From Bacillus sp. CH140a_4T (lineage in GTDB: Bacteria; Bacillota; Bacilli; Bacillales; Bacillaceae_G): a stretch of DNA of 64,000 nt. The stretch's first letter is position 1, and every line of letters begins with the position of its first letter. Both the position numbers and the translations under genes were made by a program. A model generated the notes under the pieces. That model had not been told where the DNA came from. It did not search any database and saw only the letters and a list, made by a program, of their open reading frames with translations. The stretch lies in contig NZ_WBPF01000013.1 of the NCBI RefSeq assembly GCF_008923725.1, positions 806,001 through 870,000 of the forward strand. The letters are read 5' to 3'. Shown piece after piece: positions 9,150 to 18,800 of this stretch.

Positions 9150-9842
9150 TTACATCACTTCCAACTTATAGCCGATGCCCCATAACGTTTTAATATATTC
9201 TGGATTAGATGGATCACTTTCGATTTTCTCACGCAATCTTCTCATATGAACATTTATAACATTATCATCACCGTAATACTCTTCGTTCCAAACTAACGTA
9301 TATATTTGCGCTTTTGTAAATACACGATTTTGATTCTTTACGAATAGCTTTAAAATCTCAAATTCTTTTAAAGTAAGTTTGAGGGGCTTTCCGTTTTTTT
9401 CAACCGTAAAATTAATTGCATCAATTGCTAAATCACCAATTTGAATCATCTTTTCTGTTGTTTCTGTAGCCGAATATTTCGTAGACCTCCGAATACCCGC
9501 TTTTACACGTGCAGCCAATTCGATCATAGAAAATGGCTTACAAATGTAATCATCTGCTCCAAGTCCTAATCCAACAGCTTTATCAACATCTGTATCTTTT
9601 GCCGACATCATTAAAATCGGAACTGCACTCTTCTCACGAATAATACGTACAACCTCTAAGCCATCTAGCTTTGGCATCATAATGTCGAGGATAATCAAAT
9701 CAAATGAACCTTTTAAATATGTGTTCACGCCCTCTTCTCCATCAGATGCGATTGTAACTTGAAATCCTTCTTTTATTAAATACTTTTCCACCATCTCTTG
9801 AATTGAAATATCATCTTCAACTAATAAAATATGATGTGACAT
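9150..9842 (-). CDS. OmpR/PhoB-family response regulator
   Basis: The 230-residue protein has a receiver domain with acidic Asp10/Asp11, phosphoacceptor Asp53 (LDIMMPKLDG) and Lys in the KPF loop. A C-terminal winged helix contains the typical VHMRRLREKIE recognition helix and a WGIGYKL wing. AAAAGGGG precedes the ATG. It is the first gene of the two-gene operon and likely binds the repeats in front of the exporter operon. Confidence 0.9.
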   Translation of the reverse strand: MSHHILLVEDDISIQEMVEKYLIKEGFQVTIASDGEEGVNTYLKGSFDLIILDIMMPKLDGLEVVRIIREKSAVPILMMSAKDTDVDKAVGLGLGADDYICKPFSMIELAARVKAGIRRSTKYSATETTEKMIQIGDLAIDAINFTVEKNGKPLKLTLKEFEILKLFVKNQNRVFTKAQIYTLVWNEEYYGDDNVINVHMRRLREKIESDPSNPEYIKTLWGIGYKLEVM

Positions 9843-10011
9843 ATGTCTATCCCCTTTTTTACAAACATTAACATTTCAATTGTATCGTAACGAATGAATA
9901 CTGTGAAGAATTATATGAATTTTCAAACCAACTTCCCTTCCTTCCATAACAATGATATGATGAAATTTACTACCATAGTTCATAATTAACTTTATATAAA
10001 GGAGACTTATC

Positions 10012-10185
10012 ATGTCAGAAAACAAAAAAGTAAGCTTAGCTGATTTAATGCGTGAACAACTTGCAAAGAAAAAGCAAGGAAATGGAAATGGTTCAAATAA
10101 TACAAATCAAAGCCAAGAAACGAAAAAATTACAAAACCAACAGACGAAGAAAACAAACAACCAACGTAGACGTACAGGTGTATAA
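10012..10185 (+). CDS. Small hydrophilic protein upstream of ywbE (57 aa)
   Basis: An ATG with an AAAGGAGA ribosome site opens a 57-residue frame that ends TAA directly abutting the ATG of ywbE. The sequence is Lys/Gln/Asn-rich, with a short N-terminal helix (SLADLMREQLAKKKQ) and a basic tail QRRRTGV. The family is not recognised. Its ribosome site and immediate coupling to ywbE support it as a real gene, possibly nucleic-acid-binding given the basic disordered composition. Confidence 0.65.
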   Translation: MSENKKVSLADLMREQLAKKKQGNGNGSNNTNQSQETKKLQNQQTKKTNNQRRRTGV

Positions 10186-10380
10186 ATGAACGGACAAAAA
10201 CGTTCTAACATCGCACCCGGTCTTGAAGTTGATATTGTATTAAAACAAGATCAACGAACAGGCAAATTAACACGTGGAATTGTAAAAGATATTTTAACAA
10301 ACTCCCCTTCCCATCCGCATGGTATTAAAGTGCGATTGCAGGACGGGCAAGTCGGTAGAGTACAAAATATCGTTCAATAA
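10186..10380 (+). CDS. ywbE: YwbE family protein
   Basis: This 64-residue DUF2196 protein contains GLEVDIVLKQDQRTGKLT and a SPSHPHGIKVRL segment that is nearly invariant across Bacillus YwbE. It is a small beta-rich protein of unknown role. It starts immediately after the preceding stop codon. The convergent neighbour is the YwbD/RlmI-like methyltransferase, the same pairing as ywbD-ywbE in B. subtilis. Confidence 0.85.
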   Translation: MNGQKRSNIAPGLEVDIVLKQDQRTGKLTRGIVKDILTNSPSHPHGIKVRLQDGQVGRVQNIVQ

Positions 10381-10415
10381 GAAAAGGAGCTCAAGTAAAC
10401 TCGAGCTCCTTTTTC
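10381..10415. terminator. Bidirectional terminator between ywbE and rlmI-like gene
   Basis: An 11-bp stem (10382-10392 with 10403-10413) is flanked by A and T runs. It lies between two convergent genes. Confidence 0.85.
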
Positions 10416-10419
10416 TTTA

Positions 10420-11619
10420 TTAACCTTTAATTTTTTCGATGAAAACTACTTTTAAATAGTCTCCTTCTTTAAATTGATCAATGGTACGGAAATCTTCTGG
10501 TAATGAATGTTCTTCTAATATTTTATATTTGCCATTCATTTCTTTAAATGCCGTATCGATAAAGCCTTTAAACTTTTTCATATCGAACGCACTACAATTT
10601 GTAGAAGCAACGATAATCCCGTTATTTTCTGTAATGGCAATTGTTTCTTTTAATAAGTTTTTATAATCTTTCGCTGCACTAAATGTATATTTTTTTGAGC
10701 GTGCAAAGCTTGGAGGATCCAGTACAACCATATCAAATTTCATCTTTTTCTTAGCTACATATTTGAAGTAAAGAAATACATCTTCTACAATAATATCTTG
10801 CGCTTCATAATCAACTTCATTTACACTAAACTGCTCAATCGTTTTACTTAAACTACGATTTGCAAGGTCGACACTCGTCGTTTTACTCGCTCCGCCAAGC
10901 GCTGCAAACACAGAGAAAGCACCTGTATAAGAGAACATATTTAATACTGTTCTCCCCTTTGCATATTTATCACGAATTTGTTTTCGAACGTTACGCTGAT
11001 CTAAAAATACACCAACCATCGCTCCGTCATTTAAATAAACAGCAAAGTTCACACCGTTCTCTTTTACGATAAGCGGGAACTCACCGCGCTCTCCTGCTAC
11101 GAAATCATCGCCTTCAATGTATTTCCCTTTCGTATCAAAACGCTTTTTCTCATAAATACCTTTAAAGTTTGCTACTTTTTGAAGAGCTGCTATAATCTCA
11201 TCTCTGAAAGTATAAATCCCTTCACTATACCAACTGACTACATAATAGCCGTCATAATAATCGATAATTAAGCCTCCAAGACCATCACCTTCACCATTTA
11301 GGGCACGGAATGCTGTCGTATCACTTGATTTGTAAAATTGCTTTCGTTTATGTAAGGCAGATTTGATTTTACTTTCAAAGAAAGATTGATTAATTTGTTC
11401 ACTTTCTTTTCTCGTTAAAATCCAGCCGTACCCTTTATTTTGTTTTCCATAATAACCTTTTCCAATGAATTGGTTCTTCTCATCTACTACTTTAATGATT
11501 GTTCCTTCTTCCTGAACATCATTTAAATTTTGAATCGCATCTTTTAAAATAAGCGGATATCCACTTTTAATTTCTTTTATAAATTTCGGTTTTATTTTTA
11601 CAGTTACTTCTGATCGCAT
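10420..11619 (-). CDS. ywbD: RlmI-like 23S rRNA cytosine-C5 methyltransferase (YwbD)
   Basis: The protein has 399 residues from ATG 11619, which has AAAGGAAG in front; an in-frame upstream ATG at 11643 lacks a ribosome site. An N-terminal PUA domain (about 1-75) precedes the SAM-binding MTase fold, with FSYTGAFSVFAALGG (motif I), VVLDPPSFARSKK (motif IV) and a Cys in ASTNCSAF that matches the catalytic cysteine of m5C enzymes. It probably methylates a 23S rRNA cytosine as RlmI does. A hairpin with a T run lies between its likely promoter and start. Confidence 0.8.
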   Translation of the reverse strand: MRSEVTVKIKPKFIKEIKSGYPLILKDAIQNLNDVQEEGTIIKVVDEKNQFIGKGYYGKQNKGYGWILTRKESEQINQSFFESKIKSALHKRKQFYKSSDTTAFRALNGEGDGLGGLIIDYYDGYYVVSWYSEGIYTFRDEIIAALQKVANFKGIYEKKRFDTKGKYIEGDDFVAGERGEFPLIVKENGVNFAVYLNDGAMVGVFLDQRNVRKQIRDKYAKGRTVLNMFSYTGAFSVFAALGGASKTTSVDLANRSLSKTIEQFSVNEVDYEAQDIIVEDVFLYFKYVAKKKMKFDMVVLDPPSFARSKKYTFSAAKDYKNLLKETIAITENNGIIVASTNCSAFDMKKFKGFIDTAFKEMNGKYKILEEHSLPEDFRTIDQFKEGDYLKVVFIEKIKG

Positions 11620-11665
11620 ATAATAACTTCCTTTCCATTTCATGCTTTCTAATTCGTAGGAAGCA

Positions 11666-11697
11666 TATAAAAAACGAGGCTAAAAATAACCTCGTTT
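11666..11697 (-). terminator. Terminator-like hairpin in front of the rlmI-like gene
   Basis: An 8-bp stem (11672-11679 with 11690-11697) is followed on the minus strand by six T, 47 bp before the methyltransferase start. No minus gene ends just upstream, so it may stop read-through from srtB or act as an attenuator. Confidence 0.55.
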
Positions 11698-11832
11698 CAC
11701 TATACCATATTATTGCTTTGCTAGTACAACTCGCTCATTCTCCCGCTTAACCGCCACATATTTACTACATTTTGAAATGAAAATCTTACTCTCCAAAATA
11801 ATAAAAAAAACTTATATATTTCACATTTACCA

Positions 11833-11861
11833 TTGACAATGATAATGATTTTCATTATCAT
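11833..11861 (+). promoter_or_regulatory. isdG promoter overlapped by a near-perfect Fur box
   Basis: TTGACA (11833-11838), 17 bp, TATCAT (11856-11861). The 19-bp inverted repeat at 11841-11859 fills the spacer and -10. It differs from the Fur consensus only at the centre. Iron-loaded Fur would directly block RNA polymerase. Confidence 0.85.
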
Positions 11862-11915
11862 TTAATGTATATGAGTTTTCGAAAATAAAGGCTACATTTA
11901 TAGGAGGAATAAAAC

Positions 11916-12239
11916 ATGATTATTGTTACAAATACAGCTAAAATTACAAAGGGAAATGGACATAAATTAATTGATCGTTTTAATAAAGTAGGTCAAGTTG
12001 AAACGATGCCAGGCTTTTTAGGATTAGAAGTTCTTTTAACGCAAAATACAGTTGATTATGATGAAGTAACAATTAGCACACGCTGGAATGCAAAAGAAGA
12101 TTTCCAAGGTTGGACGAAGAGCTCAGCATTTAAAGATGCTCACTCACATCAAGGCGGGATGCCAGACTATATTCTCGATAATAAAATCTCTTACTATGAT
12201 GTAAAAGTTGTACGTATGCCAATGGCTGCAGCACAGTAA
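11916..12239 (+). CDS. isdG: Haem-degrading monooxygenase IsdG
   Basis: This 107-residue dimeric ferredoxin-like (ABM) enzyme has the catalytic triad Asn6, Trp66 and His76 at exactly the positions known for IsdG/IsdI. It opens haem taken up by the Isd system and releases iron in the cytoplasm. AGGAGG lies before the ATG. The gene is transcribed toward the isdC operon from its own Fur-controlled promoter and ends at a strong hairpin shared with srtB. Confidence 0.93.
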   Translation: MIIVTNTAKITKGNGHKLIDRFNKVGQVETMPGFLGLEVLLTQNTVDYDEVTISTRWNAKEDFQGWTKSSAFKDAHSHQGGMPDYILDNKISYYDVKVVRMPMAAAQ

Positions 12240-12256
12240 ACATATTTCTTTTTTTA

Positions 12257-12307
12257 AGTATAGAATACGAGAAGCATTACCACTTCTCGTATTCTATACT
12301 TTTTTTA
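12257..12307 (+). terminator. Strong terminator between convergent isdG and srtB
   Basis: A perfect 18-bp stem (12257-12274 with 12283-12300) with an 8-nt loop is followed by seven T on the plus strand. On the minus strand the hairpin lies 4 bp past the srtB stop but is followed by A, so termination there would be weaker. Confidence 0.9.
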
Positions 12308-13069
12308 CTGTCTTTTTACTAGTTTCGCATGTACGACTAACCTTCCTGCTTCCGGATCAAGTGCATAGTCACAAGTCGAAAGTGTTACGATTTGATCACT
12401 TGCTGTCAATGTTGTATCCGTTTTGTAAAGCGATTTTTCTTGAATTTTCTCCAAAAATGATGTGTATTCCGTATCACTGCTAAAATCCGTTTCAATGTAA
12501 TAAAAATCAGTTGTTGTTGTATACACCGAGAACACTTCAAGATCATATCCTTCAAATAATGTATCGTAATATAACTTACGATGCGACATGAAGAAATCTT
12601 CATCTAACATTTTCTTTAAACTTCCAAACATAGAACCATCTTTCATACGGTGACCATATAAAATAGTATTTCGATTTTGAGATTTCACATCATTACGATA
12701 GTCCATAAAGATGCTTCCTGCTCTCATATCTTCACCTTTATAATTACGAAATAAATAGTAATCATTGTCTTTCGCTTGAACGATTGGATAATTAATTTGT
12801 GTATCGTCCATCGTAATCCATCCAACTATTTCTTGGTTAATTTGCTGCAGAGCTTTGAACTGTTTACGTACTTCCCCGTCTTGTGATTGCTCTTCTATCG
12901 GACTTTTTTCATAAATGTTTTGCGCTTCGGCCATTACTTTACGATTTTCATAGTAATCCATGAAAATATCACCTAATTCATATACTGAATAGAAAAAGGT
13001 ACCTAAAAAAACAACTGTAAGTATTCGTTGAAAAAAAGAATTCTTCTTCCTTTCTTTTTTACTACTCAA
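12305..13069 (-). CDS. srtB: Sortase B
   Basis: This 254-residue class B sortase has an N-terminal anchor (about 14-30), catalytic His140 (LYGHRM), Cys233 (TLSTCDY) and Arg243, the same numbering as in B. anthracis SrtB. The start is TTG with GAGGTGAT upstream. It cleaves NPKTG-type signals and links IsdC, encoded first in this operon, to the cell wall. It is the last gene of the leftward isd operon. Confidence 0.93.
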   Translation of the reverse strand: MSSKKERKKNSFFQRILTVVFLGTFFYSVYELGDIFMDYYENRKVMAEAQNIYEKSPIEEQSQDGEVRKQFKALQQINQEIVGWITMDDTQINYPIVQAKDNDYYLFRNYKGEDMRAGSIFMDYRNDVKSQNRNTILYGHRMKDGSMFGSLKKMLDEDFFMSHRKLYYDTLFEGYDLEVFSVYTTTTDFYYIETDFSSDTEYTSFLEKIQEKSLYKTDTTLTASDQIVTLSTCDYALDPEAGRLVVHAKLVKRQ

Positions 13070-13100
13070 ATTATCACCTCAAAACGGATTGTTCGTATAT

Positions 13101-13871
13101 TCAAATGCCCATTGGGACCATATACAACCCTGTATCTTCATCTTGCTTTACAACGACATCTACACCGTATATCGTCTTTATCATACTTTCTGTCACAACA
13201 TCATCCGGATTACCTTTCGTAACAATTTCACCGTCTTTCATAACGATGATATGATCACTATAGCGAATCGCCTGATTAATATCGTGTAATACCATAACAA
13301 TCGTCAATCCATGTACTTCATTTAACTCTTTTACTAGCTCTAATATTTCAAGTTGATAATAAATATCTAAATAGGTTGTCGGTTCATCTAAAAAGAGCAT
13401 TGGTGTTTTCTGAGCTAACGTCATGGCAATCCAAACACGTTGTCTTTCTCCACCAGATAAAGCATGAATCTCTTTATCACGTTTACTTAGCAAATTCGTA
13501 CATGCTAAAGCCCTTTCGATCGCTTCTCTATCTTCTTCGCTTTGCGAAGAAAAAATATTTTTATGCGGCATACGACCATAACTTGTTAATTTCTCCACCG
13601 TCATATCTGCCGGTGCTTCATTTTGTTGATGGACAACAGCTAACTTTCTAGCAAACTCTTTCGGTTTATATTGGCTAATCGCCTTCCCATCCAGTATTAC
13701 CTCTCCGCTACGAGGATCGTGATTTCTTGACATTACGCCAAGTAATGTCGATTTCCCGCAACCGTTTGGACCAATAATTGTTGTAATTTTACCAATTTCT
13801 ATTTCACTACTAACCGACTTTAATCGATCCGTTACATTATCATACGAAAAGGTTACATTTTTAATTTCCAT
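13101..13871 (-). CDS. Haem/siderophore ABC importer ATPase of the isd operon
   Basis: The FecE-type ATPase has 256 residues from ATG 13871. A GTG at 13883 is in frame but lacks a ribosome site, whereas GAGTGA precedes the ATG. Walker A is GPNGCGKST, the signature LSGGERQR and Walker B LFLDEPTTYLD. The start overlaps the end of isdF by 11 bp, so the two are translationally coupled. It powers haem import with IsdE and IsdF. S. aureus isd lacks a dedicated ATPase, so this is a Bacillus-type arrangement. Confidence 0.88.
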   Translation of the reverse strand: MEIKNVTFSYDNVTDRLKSVSSEIEIGKITTIIGPNGCGKSTLLGVMSRNHDPRSGEVILDGKAISQYKPKEFARKLAVVHQQNEAPADMTVEKLTSYGRMPHKNIFSSQSEEDREAIERALACTNLLSKRDKEIHALSGGERQRVWIAMTLAQKTPMLFLDEPTTYLDIYYQLEILELVKELNEVHGLTIVMVLHDINQAIRYSDHIIVMKDGEIVTKGNPDDVVTESMIKTIYGVDVVVKQDEDTGLYMVPMGI

Positions 13872-14844
13872 GAACTTTATCACTCTTTCTAAGCAAGAAT
13901 ATTAAGAATGGCCCACCAATAACTGCCATAATCGTCGCCGCTGGAATTTCGTTAGGCGGCACAATTAACCTTCCAATCGTATCCGCCGTCAAAATTAATA
14001 ACGCTCCTGCAAGAGCAGAAAATGGAATTAATACTTTATGATCTGAACCGACTAGTTGCCTTGAAATGTGCGGAACGAGTAATCCTACGAAAGCGATAAC
14101 ACCTGCAATCGCTGTTGATACTGCCGCTAAGAGTACTGCAATAGCAGAAATAATAAGACGAACTCTCGTCACGTGTAAACCTAAATTTTTTGCAGTCTTG
14201 TCTTGTAGCGATAATAAGTTACACCAAGCTCCTACAAACAGAGCAAGAATAAGACCAATCGTTCCATACGTAACCATTATTTCTACATCACCCCACGTCT
14301 TCATCGTTATATTAGAAGTCGTCGTTTGCTTAATACTCTTAATGAAATATCCGCAAATCGTAATGAACGATTCATTTAATCCAGTGAACATCGCATTAAT
14401 AGCTATACCAACTAAAATAATGCGAAGTGGACTTAACCCTGACTTCCATGAAAATGCGTAAACGAGATAACATGCAAACGCACCACCTAAAAAGGCGAAT
14501 ACTGGTGTCCAGAAAAAGAATTGCGGGAATAACGTAATAATAACAAGTGTCATAAAACTTGCTCCTGAAGATATACCGATCACTCCAGCATCGGCAAGTG
14601 GATTTTTCATAACAGCTTGAAAAAGCACACCTGAAACAGCAAGAGCCGCCCCGGTGAACAGCGCAATAATAATACGCGGAAAACGTAAATCTTTAATTAC
14701 TTCCACATCTTCATTGGTCCCTGTAAATATCCCTTGTACAAGGTCCACTATCCCTATTTCTAAACTTCCTTTCGTCGCTGACAATGACGTCATAACAATA
14801 AGCAATGCAGTAACAATGAGGAAACTCCAAGTTTTTTTATTCAT
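13861..14844 (-). CDS. isdF: Haem ABC transporter permease IsdF
   Basis: The 327-residue FecCD permease has about ten helices, the LRFPRI motif near residue 50, and the ATPase-contacting AFVGLLVPHISR segment. It lies 27 bp after isdE and overlaps the ATPase gene. It functions as a homodimer, unlike the fused FpuB in this window. Confidence 0.9.
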   Translation of the reverse strand: MNKKTWSFLIVTALLIVMTSLSATKGSLEIGIVDLVQGIFTGTNEDVEVIKDLRFPRIIIALFTGAALAVSGVLFQAVMKNPLADAGVIGISSGASFMTLVIITLFPQFFFWTPVFAFLGGAFACYLVYAFSWKSGLSPLRIILVGIAINAMFTGLNESFITICGYFIKSIKQTTTSNITMKTWGDVEIMVTYGTIGLILALFVGAWCNLLSLQDKTAKNLGLHVTRVRLIISAIAVLLAAVSTAIAGVIAFVGLLVPHISRQLVGSDHKVLIPFSALAGALLILTADTIGRLIVPPNEIPAATIMAVIGGPFLIFLLRKSDKVHGN

Positions 14845-14871
14845 TCCACTCTTCCTTTATATTAAAATGCA

Positions 14872-15753
14872 TCACGGATACATCATTTTTTTCAATTCAT
14901 CTAACGCTTCAATTGCTGCTAAATTGCCTGTCGTCCCAAATAAACGCTCTTCTAAATCATAAACACGATTATTTTTAACTGCTGCGAAATGTTTCCAAAT
15001 ATCATTTGTTTTAAATTCTTTATCAAACATTTTTACAACTTCATCAGGCATACCATGCGCTGCTCGTAAAATAATGTCTGGATCTGCCTTTTTTAAATAC
15101 TCTGTATTAGAGGCTAAATACTCTACTTGCTCACCTTGTACAATGTTTTTACCGCCTAATTGTTTCACTAAATCTCCAATGTAAGAATGCTCTGTTGCTA
15201 CTAAATAACTCCCCGGTACACCTAATAAAATAAGCACTGTCGGTTCTTTCTTTCCCTTTACTGCTTTTTGAATCTCTGCAACCTTGTTATCTAACTTCGT
15301 TACAACTGCTTCAGCCTGCTTTTCACGTCCATATTGCTTACCTAAATTACTAATGGTATTTTGCATATTTTTTAAACTAGTTAAGTCTACAAAGTTTGCT
15401 TTCATACCTATACCATCAAAAACTGGCTTTAATTCATATTCAAGTGTTGTCACGGACAATACTTCTGACGGCTTTAACGATTTTACCTTTTCCATATCAG
15501 GACTCATCGGATTCCCGACTTCAGGTAAACCTTTATATCTCTTTGGTAAATCTTTCGTACTCGTTGGAACACCAACTAAATCTACTTCTAACGCATCCAT
15601 AATTTCAGTAACAGCGACTGTCGTTGCAACAACTCTCTCTTTACTCTCACTCTTTACCTGCTTCGCTGCTTCTTTTTTGGGCGCCGAGCATCCAGCTATA
15701 CTCACTAATAAAATGATAGCCATTAGTACACTAGCAATTTTCTTCACTCTCAA
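14872..15753 (-). CDS. isdE: Haem-binding lipoprotein IsdE
   Basis: The 293-residue class III binding protein has a lipobox ending SIAGC (Cys22). It starts at TTG with AAAGGAGTGG six bases upstream; a GTG two codons later is possible. It receives haem from NEAT proteins at the wall and passes it to IsdF. A 15-bp hairpin separates it from isdX2, so it may be expressed at a different level from the secreted haemophores. Confidence 0.9.
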   Translation of the reverse strand: MRVKKIASVLMAIILLVSIAGCSAPKKEAAKQVKSESKERVVATTVAVTEIMDALEVDLVGVPTSTKDLPKRYKGLPEVGNPMSPDMEKVKSLKPSEVLSVTTLEYELKPVFDGIGMKANFVDLTSLKNMQNTISNLGKQYGREKQAEAVVTKLDNKVAEIQKAVKGKKEPTVLILLGVPGSYLVATEHSYIGDLVKQLGGKNIVQGEQVEYLASNTEYLKKADPDIILRAAHGMPDEVVKMFDKEFKTNDIWKHFAAVKNNRVYDLEERLFGTTGNLAAIEALDELKKMMYP

Positions 15754-15782
15754 TCACCACTCCTTTCCAAACAATATGAAAC

Positions 15783-15816
15783 AAGTCTTGATGCATGCGA
15801 ACATGCATCAAGACTT
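15783..15816 (-). other. Intercistronic hairpin between isdX2 and isdE
   Basis: A perfect 15-bp stem (15783-15797 with 15802-15816) closes a four-base loop that reads TTCG on the transcript strand, the very stable UUCG tetraloop. Only a short T stretch follows, so it could be a leaky terminator or an RNA-stabilising or processing element. Confidence 0.75.
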
Positions 15817-15822
15817 CAAAAA

Positions 15823-18800
15823 TTACAATCTACCTGCTCTATATTTACGAACTAGTAAAGCAAGTGACCCAAGCAGTAGCACCATGTATAAACCTAGTTG
15901 TGCTGTATCTGCTGTTTTTGAGTTTTTCTCTTTTTTCGGATCATTTTTTTGGCCTTCTTTTTTCTTCTTATCATCTGCATTTCGGTTAAAATCAGGATTA
16001 TCTACTTTTTTTACATTATCTACTTTCGGTGTAATCACTGGATTGTTCGGATCATTTTTCGGATCTTTTTTTGGATCCTCTTTAATCGTTCCTAACGCAC
16101 CAATATTATTTGTATCAAATTGAATTTGGACATCGTAGAAATGATGGTAGTTCATTTCGTTGATATCAACTTTTACTTTTGCATTTAATTTTGCAAATAA
16201 ATCACTTACTTCAAATTGCACTACTCTCGTATTTGCATTTTTATCTTCGCTTACTACTTTCGCATCAGCAAAAAGACTGTTATTTTCCGTTTGGAATTTT
16301 GTAATCCATGCACTATTTTTCAACGTCATCTCAATGTACTTTTTACCATCTTTAACGATTAATTTTGCTGGATGTACAGTATAGTCATGCATCTTTGAAA
16401 GCTCATTTGTTTTATCTTTTAACACTTTAAATGGAATATCATATTGACCATCTACTAAATTTTTCGGATCAACTATTACTTTTGGTTTATTATTTCCGCC
16501 TTGGTTGTCGTTTCCACCTTGGTTGTCACTTCCGCCTTGGTTATCGTTTCCGCCTTGGTTGTCGTTTCCACCTTGGTTGTCGTTTCCACCTTGGTTACCT
16601 AAAGCTTTAATACTATCTTGATCAAATACAAATTGAACATCGTAGAAATGGTGATAATTCATCGTATCAATATCTACTTTTACTTTTGCATTTAATTTTT
16701 TAGATAAATCCTCTACTTCTAACTCTACTACTTTTGTATTTTGCTCTTTATTCTCACTTAACACTTTTGCGTTAACAAAAGAACCATTCTTTTCAAACTC
16801 AAATTTTGTAATCCATGTACTGTTCGTTAATGTAAACGATACATACTTCTTACCATCTTTCACTTTTAGTACAGCTGGACTCTTTGTATATGTGTTCATC
16901 ATTGAAATTTCTTCTGTTTTATCTTTTAGAACTTTAAAGCCAATGCTGTATTCACCATCTTTTAGTGCTTTTGGATCAATGGTTGTGTTATTACCTTGGT
17001 TGTCGTTTCCACCTTGGTTATTGTTTCCGCCTTGGTTGTCGTTTCCACCTTGGTTATTGTTTCCGCCTTGGTTATTGTTTCCACCTTGGTTGTCGTTTCC
17101 ACCTTGGTTATTGTTTCCACCTTGGTTGTCGTTTCCACCTTGGTTATTATTTCCACCTTGGTTATCTAACGGTTTAATGCTACCTTTATCAAATGCAAAT
17201 TGAATGTCGTAGAAATGATGATAATTCATTGAATCGATATCTACTTTTACTTTTGCATTTAACTTTTTAGATAAATCGTCTACTTCTACTTCCACTACGC
17301 GTGTATCAGCTTTCTTATCTTCACTTAATACACTTGCATCAATAAATGAACCATTTTTCTCAAATTCAAACTTTGTAATCCATGAGCTATTCGTTAATGT
17401 GAATGATACGTATTTTTTACCATCTTTCACTTTTAACACGCCTGGACTCTTTGTATACGTGTTCATCATTGAAATTTCTTCTGTTTGATCTTTTAAAGCT
17501 TTGAAATTGATGCTGTATTCACCGTCTTTAATTGTGTCAGCATCTGGATTCTTGTTTTCATCTGGTTTTTCTACTTCCGGCTTTTTATCACCGTCTGGTT
17601 GCTTTTCTTCATTCTTAATTGGCTCAAGTTTATCTTCATTAAATTGAAGTTGTAATTCATGCGTTTGTTTATAATTTTGTGATGCCACTTCAATAAATAC
17701 TTTTGTATTTAACTTTTTAGATAAACTGTCTACTTCAAATTCTACTACTCTTGTATTTTTCTCTTTATTTTCACTTACTACTTTTGCATCAACAAATGAA
17801 CCATCTTTTTCTGTTTGGAAATTTTTAATTGATGCGTTATCTGTTAATGTTACAGTCGCTTTTTTCTTACCGTTTTCTACTTTTAATACCGCTGGACTTA
17901 TTATCTTATCTTTCATTCTAGATTCTTCATCTGTTTTATCTTTTAACACTTTAAATGGAATGCTGTACTCTCCATCTTTAATTGTTTCAACATTTGGTTT
18001 TTCTACTTCCGGTTGTTTCTCTTCGTTCTTAATTGGCTCAAGTTTATCTTGATTAAATTGAAGTTGTAATTCATGCGTTTGTTTATAATTTTGTGATGCC
18101 ACTTCGATAAATACTTTTGTATTTAACTTGTTAGATAAACTGTCTACTTCAAATTCTACTACTCTTGTATTTTTCTCTTTATCTTCACTTACTACTTTCG
18201 CATCAACAAATGAACCATCTTTTTCTGTTTGGAAATTTTTAATTGATGCGTTATCTGTTAACGTTACAGTCGCTTTTTTCTTACCATTTTCTACTTTTAA
18301 TACTGCTGGACTTATTAACTTGTCTTTCATTCTAGATTCTTCATCTGTCTTGTTTTTTAACACTTTAAATGGAATGCTGTAATTTCCATCGTTAATTATG
18401 TTAGAATTGGGTTGTTGATCTGGGTCAGGCTTTTGGTCGGGCTTCTGACTTGGATCCGGTTTTTCATTTGGATCTGGCTTATTCGCTGGGTCCTCTTTTT
18501 CATCTGGTTTTTCTACATGAATTGGTGTAATGCTATTTTGATCAAATACAATACGAACGTCATATTCATGATGATAGTTTAAAAAATCAATATCTACTTT
18601 TACTTTCGCTTTTAATACCTTCTCTACATCTTCCACATCAAATTCTACTACTCTTGTATCTTTTACTTTATCTTCACTAATTACATTTGTCTCCACAAGC
18701 TGACCTGCTTTTTCTGTTTCAAACTTCGTAATCCATGAACTATTTTTTAATGTAAAGGATACTTTATTTTTCCCATCCTTCACTTTTAAAACCCCTGGAC

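Noticed and set aside
4647-9842. BceAB-RS type antimicrobial peptide detoxification module
   Set aside because: The permeases are about 235 residues without the ten-helix topology and large extracellular domain of BceB; the BcrAB/ABC-2 type fits better.
16486-17160. Regular 18-bp repeats that could be taken for a CRISPR array
   Set aside because: The units are contiguous, with no unique spacers, and are in frame inside isdX2 as QGGN linkers.
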